Shown: positions 55,284-61,582 of the stretch, piece after piece
How the letters are laid out: the number at the start of each line of letters is the position of its first letter
Position numbering within the stretch: position 1 is the first letter of the stretch
Source: Saccharothrix espanaensis DSM 44229
GTDB taxonomy: Bacteria; Actinomycetota; Actinomycetes; Mycobacteriales; Pseudonocardiaceae
Direction of reading: 5' to 3'
Assembly: GCF_000328705.1 (NCBI RefSeq)
Contig: NC_019673.1
Span: 7,575,501 to 7,639,500, forward strand
Length of the DNA stretch: 64,000 nt
Position numbers and translations under genes: made by a program
The notes under the pieces: model-generated
What the model was told of the DNA's origin: nothing
Database searches by the model: none
What the model saw: only the letters and a program-made list of their open reading frames with translations

Positions 55284-55484
55284 TTACCGCGCGGAGGTGA
55301 TCTCCCCGTGTCGGCTGCACGTGGCGGCCCAGCCAGACGGCGTCACCTGCACCACCATCCGACGCGCACACGCAGAGCAGAACCGAGGCGGATCGATCAC
55401 CCGAAGACGCAACGCACACGCCCCGTGATCCAGTCCCCCGAGTTCCTTGCCGCAGTAGCCGCAGAAGACAGCAGTCCCACTCAC
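55284..55484 (-). CDS. bsaP: Biotin synthase auxiliary protein BsaP
   Basis: A 66-residue Cys-rich protein: CGYC (8-11), Cys23, CSAC (36-39), Cys56 and His59, with PPRFCSACARRMVVQVTPSG as the family core. It corresponds to Rv1590, reported as an iron-sulfur auxiliary protein needed by actinobacterial BioB. I chose GTG 55484, with GGGGGAG just upstream; the frame stays open to 55529. It is 140 nt downstream of bioB, with a 9-bp repeat tract between them. Confidence 0.82.
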   Translation of the reverse strand: MSGTAVFCGYCGKELGGLDHGACALRLRVIDPPRFCSACARRMVVQVTPSGWAATCSRHGEITSAR

Positions 55485-55592
55485 CACTCCCCCACTCACC
55501 ACGCGCCCACCACCATCCCCACCGCACAACGCCTTCGGCCGAGCCGACCGCCTGGACCACGTGGTCGCTGTTCGCTCCGCCGCTCGCTCACG

Positions 55593-55620
55593 CGGTCACT
55601 CGGTCACTCGGTCACTCGGC
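55593..55620. repeat. Short tandem repeats just after bioB
   Basis: TCACTCGG is repeated three times with 9-bp period immediately downstream of the bioB stop codon. Confidence 0.6.
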
Positions 55621-55624
55621 GGCC

Positions 55625-56641
55625 TTACAGGGTCTTGCTCAGCTCCTTGATCGGCATAGAGAGCTCTTCGAGCATGTCCAAGTCGTCCTGCGCCGGTCGT
55701 CCCAGGTTCGTGAGGTAGTTGCCGACGATGATCGCGTTGATGCCGCCGAGCATGCCCTGCTTCGCGCCGAGGTCACCGAACGTGAGCTCCCGACCGCCCG
55801 CGAACCGCAGGATCGTGCGCGGCAACGCGAGCCGGAACGCACCCACCGCCCGCAGCGCCTCCGGGCCCTCCACGACGGGGTAGTTCTCGTAAGGCGTGCC
55901 GGGGTTGGGGATCAGGAAGTTCAACGGCACCTCGTCCGGTTCGAGCGAGGCGAGCTGGACCGCGAACTCGGCGCGCTGGCCGAGCGTCTCCCCCATGCCG
56001 ATGATCCCGCCGCAGCAGACCTCCATGCCGGCGTCGCGGACCATGCGCAGGGTGTCCCAGCGCTCTTCCCAGGAGTGGGTGGTGACGACGTTCGGGAAGT
56101 GCGAGCGGGCGGTCTCCAGGTTGTGGTTGTAGCGGTGGACGCCCATCGCGACCAGCTCGTCGACCTGCTCCTGGGTCAGCATGCCGAGCGAGCAGGCGAT
56201 CTGGATGTCGTTGCCGTCGTCCCGGATCGCCTTGATCCCGTCCCGGACCTGGGAGAGCAGCCGCTTGTCGGGCCCGCGCACGGCGGCCACGATGCAGAAC
56301 TCGGTGGCCCCGGTCTCGGCGGTCTGCCGAGCGGCCCGGACCAGCCCCGGGATGTCGAGCCACGCGGAACGCACCGGCGAGGGGAACTGGCCGGACTGCG
56401 AGCAGAAGTGGCAGTCCTCAGGACAGCCACCGGTCTTGAGCGACACGATCCCCTCGACCTCGACCTCGGGCCCGCACCAGCGCATCCGCACCTGGTGGGC
56501 GAGTTCGAGCAACTCGGGGATCCGGTCGTCGGACAACTGGAGCACTTCGAGCACCTGCTCCTCGGACAGACCGACGCCGCGCTCCAGCACCTGCTCACGG
56601 GCAACGCCCAGGACATCGACCTGCTCGGGGGCTGCGGTCAC
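55625..56641 (-). CDS. bioB: Biotin synthase
   Basis: A 338-residue radical-SAM enzyme inserting sulfur into dethiobiotin. The SAM cluster motif is GGCPEDCHFCSQSGQF (CxxxCxxC). The auxiliary cluster residues lie in TEFCIVAAVRG, QIACSLGMLTQEQVDEL and the Arg region RTILRFAGGRELTFGDLG. GGAGAA is 3-4 nt before GTG 56641. Downstream bsaP probably maintains its auxiliary cluster. Confidence 0.97.
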   Translation of the reverse strand: MTAAPEQVDVLGVAREQVLERGVGLSEEQVLEVLQLSDDRIPELLELAHQVRMRWCGPEVEVEGIVSLKTGGCPEDCHFCSQSGQFPSPVRSAWLDIPGLVRAARQTAETGATEFCIVAAVRGPDKRLLSQVRDGIKAIRDDGNDIQIACSLGMLTQEQVDELVAMGVHRYNHNLETARSHFPNVVTTHSWEERWDTLRMVRDAGMEVCCGGIIGMGETLGQRAEFAVQLASLEPDEVPLNFLIPNPGTPYENYPVVEGPEALRAVGAFRLALPRTILRFAGGRELTFGDLGAKQGMLGGINAIIVGNYLTNLGRPAQDDLDMLEELSMPIKELSKTL

Positions 56642-57230
56642 GACTTCTCCATAGGTTGTCCGGCGATAGTCCGCCGGCCAGTCTGCCGCACCACCCCGGG
56701 GACTATTGAGCGACGTACGTCACTGACACGGTTCGGAGTCCGGCGAACTGCACCCTGACATGCGTCGACAGTTCCTCGTCCAGGTGAACCCGAGGATCGA
56801 TGACAACCGGATGACCGGTTCACAGCATGAGCCTAAATAGGCACGGTGGCGTCTCCGGCGATCAACACAGCTAATGGGACGCGGGTGAGCCCACACGCCC
56901 GCACCCGGACACAGCCTGGCGGGCGGCGAGCAACCGGGCGGGCGCGGACGGGCGGCGGCGCGGAGGCGGTTCGAGTCGCGCCTGGACGGCGTCTCGTGTA
57001 GCGAGGCCGCGTCTCGCTGCGCCAAGCGGCCCGGCGACAGCCCGGTCGAACGGCCACGCAGGCCAGCGGCCACGCAGCCCGGTGAAACGAGTCTGGCGGG
57101 ACCGGGGCCCCGCGGGACGGGCTCGGCGGGACGGGCCCGGCGAGGACGCAGCCCGGCGGGGACGGGGCTTGGTCTGGTGGGGCTTGGCGGCGGGGTGAGG
57201 TGTGCGGGTCGGGGCGGGGTGTGGGGAGAG
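56642..57230. other. Intergenic region (590 bp) between bioD and bioB
   Basis: The left 100 bp hold the bioB promoter. 56880-57230 is very GC-rich with imperfect GGCGGGACGGG-type repeats near 57095-57180 and no ORF with a ribosome site or recognisable product. Confidence 0.55.
56706..56724. promoter_or_regulatory. Palindrome upstream of bioB
   Basis: AGCGACGTACGTCACT is a 16-bp palindrome with one mismatch pair and a perfect GACGTACGTC core at 56712-56721, about 70 bp before the bioB start. It may be a TetR-type (BioQ-like) operator, but it does not match the BioQ sequence I remember. Confidence 0.4.
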
Positions 57231-57947
57231 TTAGCAGGTGTGGGGGGCGGCGAATTTGTCTGGGTCGAAGGTGCCGCCGAACCACGGGGACAGGGAGGTT
57301 CGGGCCATGTCCAGGAACTCTTGGCGGGGGAGGGTGGCCGCGCCGTCCGGTAGGACTCCCAGGAGGGGGCCGCCTGCCGCTTCTGGGAGGTCTTGAAGGT
57401 TGCAGAGGGCGGCCAGGTCCGGGGTCGTCGGCCAGCGGCCGATGATCACGCCTGGGGATTCCAGGCCCCTGTGCAGGAGGGCTTCGGCGGTCAGAGCTGT
57501 CATGTTGAGGGTGCCCAGACCTGCGTGGGCCACCACCAGGACGGGGGCGTTCAGGGCCCAGGCCGCGTCGGCGATGGTGGTGCCCTCGTCGTCGAAGTGG
57601 ACCAGGAGGCCGCCCGCGCCTTCGACCAGCACCAGGTCGTGGGTGCTGTCCAGGGCCACGGCCGCCGCTGCCACCTCGCTCGGGTGGACGGTCGGGGCCC
57701 CGACCCTTCGGGCGGCTGTCGCGGGGGCCAGGGGTTCCGGGTATCTGCGCAGCTCACGGGTGGTGACCTGGCCCGCGAGGCGGACCACCTCGGCCAGGTC
57801 TCCCGGCTCGCCTTCGGCGATGCCGGTCTGCGCGGGCTTGAGTACGGCCACCCGACGGCCGTCGGCGGCTGCCAGGGCGGCCAACGCGGCGACCACCACG
57901 GTCTTGCCGACCTCGGTTCCCGTTCCGGTGATCACGAGGACGCTCAC
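57231..57947 (-). CDS. bioD: ATP-dependent dethiobiotin synthetase
   Basis: A 238-residue P-loop enzyme: LVITGTGTEVGKTVVVAALA, VAVLKPAQTGI, VLVEGAGGLLVHFDDEGTTI and VLVVAHAGLGTLN. It closes the ureido ring of biotin. TAGGGT (57956-57961) is 8 nt before GTG 57947, so I prefer it over GTG 57953. It is divergent from the mycoredoxin-like gene. bioF is not adjacent. Confidence 0.95.
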   Translation of the reverse strand: MSVLVITGTGTEVGKTVVVAALAALAAADGRRVAVLKPAQTGIAEGEPGDLAEVVRLAGQVTTRELRRYPEPLAPATAARRVGAPTVHPSEVAAAAVALDSTHDLVLVEGAGGLLVHFDDEGTTIADAAWALNAPVLVVAHAGLGTLNMTALTAEALLHRGLESPGVIIGRWPTTPDLAALCNLQDLPEAAGGPLLGVLPDGAATLPRQEFLDMARTSLSPWFGGTFDPDKFAAPHTC

Positions 57948-58007
57948 GGGCACTCACCCTACGACTACACGGAGCGTGGCTGCCGGCCACGTTCTAGCAT
58001 CACTCGC

Positions 58008-58247
58008 ATGAGTGAGATCGTTCTCTACGGTGCGGACTGGTGCGGGGACTGCCGGCGGGCCAAGGCTTGGCTGCGGGAGCACGAAGTGCCGTTCACGGAC
58101 GTCGACGTGGAGCACGACGACGCCGCCCGGGACAAGGCCATCGAGATCGCGGGCGGGCGCAAGAACATCCCGGTGATCGTGCTGCCGGACGGGGCGGTGC
58201 TTGTCGAGCCCACCACCACCCAACTCGCCCAAGCCATCAAGCGATAA
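58008..58247 (+). CDS. Glutaredoxin/mycoredoxin family protein
   Basis: A 79-residue thioredoxin-fold protein with active site DWCGDC, IPVIVLPDG and TQLAQAIKR. It matches the mycoredoxin-like group of mycothiol-using actinobacteria. TAGCAT (57995-58000) is 7 nt before ATG 58008, so it is leaderless. It shares the bioD promoter region and may keep iron-sulfur or thiol enzymes of the biotin pathway reduced, though that is inference. Confidence 0.92.
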   Translation: MSEIVLYGADWCGDCRRAKAWLREHEVPFTDVDVEHDDAARDKAIEIAGGRKNIPVIVLPDGAVLVEPTTTQLAQAIKR

Positions 58248-58294
58248 GGGGCGGGGTAGGTGGGAGCGGGAGGTAGAGGTGCGGCGCGAGCGAG

Positions 58295-58963
58295 GTGGCC
58301 CGCGTGACCAAGGGGGTCAACGGGGCCAAGAGGCCGAACGGGGTCGAGGGAGCCAAGGGGAACAGGGCTGCCAAGAGGGCCAAGGCGAACAAGGCACGTA
58401 AGGGTGGCGTGGGGGCCAAGCCGGTCAAGGCGCCGAACTGGTTTGCCCGGCGGTCCGGGTGGCAGCAGGCGGGGCTGGTTCTGGGCGGTACGGCGGCCGG
58501 GGTCGGGGCTCATCTTCTGTTGTGGGCCACGGCCATCCCGGAGGTCGGTGCGGTGGTGGGGCGGGTTCCTGTCCTGTCCACCGTCGTGGGGTGGTTGTTC
58601 GCGGGTGGTGCGTTCGCTGCTCTCGGTGTGCTCGCCCTCAACCACGACTCCGTCGGGCCGGCCGCGCTGCGGCGGTTGAAGATCGTTGCGGGTGTCTGGG
58701 CCGTCGTGGGCTTGTTGTGCATCCCCACCGGTTTCGCGAACGACGTCGTGCTCCCGATCGACTACTGGGCGGGTGTCTACGCCGGTGCGTACGGGGTGGC
58801 CGCGGTGCCGTTGGTGTTCTTCGTCGTGACGCTCCTGTGGGCCCTCACGGTGAAAGTGCTGCGGATCAAGAACAGCGACCCCACGAACAAGCCCGTGGGG
58901 TGGGTGCTGATCGCGTACTCCGCCCTGCTGTTGGTCTGGGGATCGAGTCTGCTCCGGATGTGA
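58295..58963 (+). CDS. Membrane protein with Lys/Ala-rich N-terminal repeats
   Basis: A 222-residue protein. The N-terminal 45 residues are Lys/Ala/Asn/Gly-rich imperfect repeats (GVNGAKRPNGVEGAKGNRAA). Four helices follow: AGLVLGGTAAGVGAHLLLWA, VVGWLFAGGAFAALGVLALN, VAGVWAVVGLLCIPTGF and AAVPLVFFVVTLLWALTVKV, with a final helix WVLIAYSALLLVWGSSLL. No family is recognised. It ends 12 nt from the bioA stop, tail to tail. Confidence 0.7.
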   Translation: MARVTKGVNGAKRPNGVEGAKGNRAAKRAKANKARKGGVGAKPVKAPNWFARRSGWQQAGLVLGGTAAGVGAHLLLWATAIPEVGAVVGRVPVLSTVVGWLFAGGAFAALGVLALNHDSVGPAALRRLKIVAGVWAVVGLLCIPTGFANDVVLPIDYWAGVYAGAYGVAAVPLVFFVVTLLWALTVKVLRIKNSDPTNKPVGWVLIAYSALLLVWGSSLLRM

Positions 58964-58975
58964 CCCCGACCGGGC

Positions 58976-60226
58976 TCAGGCTCGGGCCGCCGCCACCACC
59001 GCTCGGCAGATCGCGGCGACGTCGTCGTCCGTGCTGATGAACGGCGGCATGGTGTAGATCAGGTCGCGGAACGGCCGCAGCCACACCCCGTGGTCCACGG
59101 CCGCCGCCGTCGCCGCCGCCAGGTCCACCTGGTGGTCCAGTTGGACGACGCCGATCGCGCCCAGCACCCGCACGTCGCCGGGCGCGTCGGCCAGGCCGGT
59201 CCGGAGGCCGGCGGAGATGCGGGCGACGGAGGTCCGCCAGTCCTGCGACAGCAGGAGTTCGACGGACGCCAGCGCCACCGCGGACGCGAGCGGGTTGCCC
59301 ATGAACGTCGGCCCGTGCGCCAGCACCGGCACGTCGCCGCGCGAGATCCCGTCGGCCACCAGGGACGTGCACAGCGTGGCCGCCATCGACAGGTACCCGC
59401 CGGTGAGCGCCTTGCCGAGGCACATGATGTCCGGGCTGACGGCGGCGTGGTCGGCGGCGAACAGCTCGCCGGTGCGGCCGAAGCCGGTGGCGATCTCGTC
59501 GAAGATCAGCAGCACGTCGTGGGTGAGCGTGAGTTCGCGCAGCACGTGCAGGTACCGGGGGTCGTGGAACCGCATGCCGCCCGCGCCCTGCACGACGGGT
59601 TCCACAATGACGGCGGCGAGTTCGGACGCGTGCTCTTCGATCAGCCGCGCGAGTTCTTCGACGTACGCGGTGTCCAGGTCGCGCGGCGGGGCGGAGGCGA
59701 AGACCTGGTCGGGCAGGACGCCGCGCCACAGCGAGTGCATCCCGCCTTCGGGGTCGCACACGGACATCGGCTGGAAGGTGTCGCCGTGGTAGCCGCCGCG
59801 CCAGGTGAGCAGCCGCCGCTTCTCCGGCCGGCCTTGGGACCGCCAGTGCTGCAGCGCCATCTTGACGGCGACTTCGACCGACACCGACCCGGAGTCGCAC
59901 AGAAACACGTGCCGCAGCGGTTCGGGGGTGATGTCGACGAGTTTCGCGCACAGGGCCACGGCGGGTTCGTGGGTGAGGCCGCCGAACATGACGTGGCTCA
60001 TCCGGCCGAGCTGGTCGCGGACTGCGGCGTCGAGGACGGGGTGCCGGTAGCCGTGGATGGCGGCCCACCAGGAGGACATGCCGTCGACCAGTTCGCGTCC
60101 GTCGTCCAGCCGGAGCCGGACACCCTCGGCCGCGCTGACGACCAGCGGCTGGTGGGTGCCCGGCATCGGGCCGTACGGGTGCCAGACGTGCGCCTGGTCC
60201 AGTTTCAGCAGCTCATCGCGCTCCAC
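58976..60226 (-). CDS. bioA: Adenosylmethionine-8-amino-7-oxononanoate aminotransferase
   Basis: A 416-residue class III PLP aminotransferase making DAPA from KAPA. Signatures: HVWHPYGPMPGTHQPLVV, DGMSSWWAAIHGYRHPVLDA, FDEIATGFGRTGELFA and the PLP Lys in LGKALTGGYLSMAATL. GTG 60226 overlaps the P450 stop by 14 nt, so the two are one operon. Confidence 0.97.
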   Translation of the reverse strand: MERDELLKLDQAHVWHPYGPMPGTHQPLVVSAAEGVRLRLDDGRELVDGMSSWWAAIHGYRHPVLDAAVRDQLGRMSHVMFGGLTHEPAVALCAKLVDITPEPLRHVFLCDSGSVSVEVAVKMALQHWRSQGRPEKRRLLTWRGGYHGDTFQPMSVCDPEGGMHSLWRGVLPDQVFASAPPRDLDTAYVEELARLIEEHASELAAVIVEPVVQGAGGMRFHDPRYLHVLRELTLTHDVLLIFDEIATGFGRTGELFAADHAAVSPDIMCLGKALTGGYLSMAATLCTSLVADGISRGDVPVLAHGPTFMGNPLASAVALASVELLLSQDWRTSVARISAGLRTGLADAPGDVRVLGAIGVVQLDHQVDLAAATAAAVDHGVWLRPFRDLIYTMPPFISTDDDVAAICRAVVAAARA

Positions 60227-61448
60227 GAGCCGACAGGCTAACCGGCAGCGTGTAGAGCCCGCGCATGAGCGTGCTGCTGCGCCACCGGAGCGTCTCGGGT
60301 TCGGCGGTGAGGGCGATGTCGTAGCGGTCGAGCAGGGTGCCGACGGCGATCTCGCCCTCCAGCCGGGCCAGCGGCGCGCCCAGGCAGTAGTGGATGCCGT
60401 GGCCGAACGCGAGGTGCCCGCCGGCAGCGCGGGTGATGTCGAACGACTCGCCGTCGGCGAACCGGCGTTCGTCGCGGTTGGCCGACATCAGCGACGCGAG
60501 CACGAACTCGCCTTCGGGGATGGTCACGTCGCCGAGCGTCACCTCTTCGGTGGTGAACCGGAAGGTGGCCTGGTTGACCGGGCCCTCGTAGCGCAGGAAC
60601 TCCTCGACGGCGCCGGGCAGCAGTGTCCGGTCGGCGCGCAGCTTGTCGAGCTGCTCGGGGTGGCGCAGCAGGTTGAGCACGCCGGTGGCGATGAGGTTGA
60701 CGGTGGTCTCGTGGCCGGCGACGAGCAGCAGGAACGCCATCGAGATCAGCTCGGTCTGGTCGAGCCGGTCGTTCTCGTCGGTGGCGTGGATGAGCGCGCT
60801 GAAGATGTCGTCGCCGGGGTGGGCGCGCAGCGTGTCGACCAGGGTGGACAGGAAGCCGGCCATGGCGGTGCCGGCGGCCTCGACCGCGTCCGGGTCGTTG
60901 CCCGCGACCAGGGTGTTGGACCACTCGCGGAAGTCGTCGCGGTCGTCCAGCGGGATGCCGAGCATCTCGCAGATGACGGTGATGGGCAGCGGGAAGGCCA
61001 GTGCCTCGACGAGGTCGGTTTCGCCCCGGTCGGCGACGGCGTCGAGCAGGTCGTCGGTGATCTGCTGGATGCGCGGGCGCAGTTGTTCGACCCGGCGGGG
61101 CGTGAACGCCTTCATGACGAGCTTGCGCAGCCGGGTGTGGGTGGGCGGGTCGCTGTTGAGCATGTGCTGGACCAGCGAGTTGTCGAAGCGGGTGGCTTCG
61201 CGGGTGCCGGTCTGGTGCCGTTCGAACAGCGGCAGGAAGCCCGCGAAGTCCTTGCTGAGCCTCGGGTCGGCGAGGGCGAGCCGGGCTTCGTCGTAGCGGG
61301 TGACGAGCCAGACCTTGAGGCCGCGCGGCAGCAGGATCGGCCGCGCGGCGCTCTCCTCGCGCAGTTCGGCGTGGAAGGCGTGCGGATCCTGGAAGTACGC
61401 GTCGCCCAGTTCGGCGAGGGCGGTGGCGTGGTTGGCGTTCTCCCCCAT
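60213..61448 (-). CDS. Cytochrome P450 overlapping bioA
   Basis: A 411-residue soluble bacterial P450. I helix: LLLVAGHETTVNLIATGV. ExxR: VEEFLRYEGPVN. Heme Cys: FGHGIHYCLGAPLARLEG. It resembles the CYP107 group. Because it is translationally coupled to bioA, a role in making the pimeloyl chain (like B. subtilis BioI, CYP107H1) is an attractive hypothesis. No adjacent ferredoxin is seen. ACAGGAGG lies 7 nt before ATG 61448 but is predicted to be paired in a hairpin. Confidence 0.9.
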   Translation of the reverse strand: MGENANHATALAELGDAYFQDPHAFHAELREESAARPILLPRGLKVWLVTRYDEARLALADPRLSKDFAGFLPLFERHQTGTREATRFDNSLVQHMLNSDPPTHTRLRKLVMKAFTPRRVEQLRPRIQQITDDLLDAVADRGETDLVEALAFPLPITVICEMLGIPLDDRDDFREWSNTLVAGNDPDAVEAAGTAMAGFLSTLVDTLRAHPGDDIFSALIHATDENDRLDQTELISMAFLLLVAGHETTVNLIATGVLNLLRHPEQLDKLRADRTLLPGAVEEFLRYEGPVNQATFRFTTEEVTLGDVTIPEGEFVLASLMSANRDERRFADGESFDITRAAGGHLAFGHGIHYCLGAPLARLEGEIAVGTLLDRYDIALTAEPETLRWRSSTLMRGLYTLPVSLSARGAR

Positions 61449-61455
61449 GGGAACC

Positions 61456-61497
61456 CCTCCTGTGTTGAGTTAACCCTGTTTACTCAACGACAGGAGG
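61456..61497 (-). promoter_or_regulatory. Hairpin that can sequester the P450 ribosome-binding site
   Basis: On the mRNA, CCTCCTGT (61490-61497 complement) and GTTGAGTAAA pair across a CAGGG loop with TTAACTCAAC and ACAGGAGG, the Shine-Dalgarno. That is 17 of 18 pairs with one bulged base. The same sequence could instead be a dimeric repressor's operator. Confidence 0.6.
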
Positions 61498-61582
61498 AAC
61501 CCTCGCGTGCCCACCCCGTCCGGATGCCACCCGATCGGACCAGTCAGCCTGTCCGAAATACACCGGACGGGTGATTTCCGGC

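Noticed and set aside
56833..57285. Arg/Pro-rich open frames between bioB and bioD
   Set aside because: No start signals, domain or codon-bias support; composition reflects GC-rich repeats.
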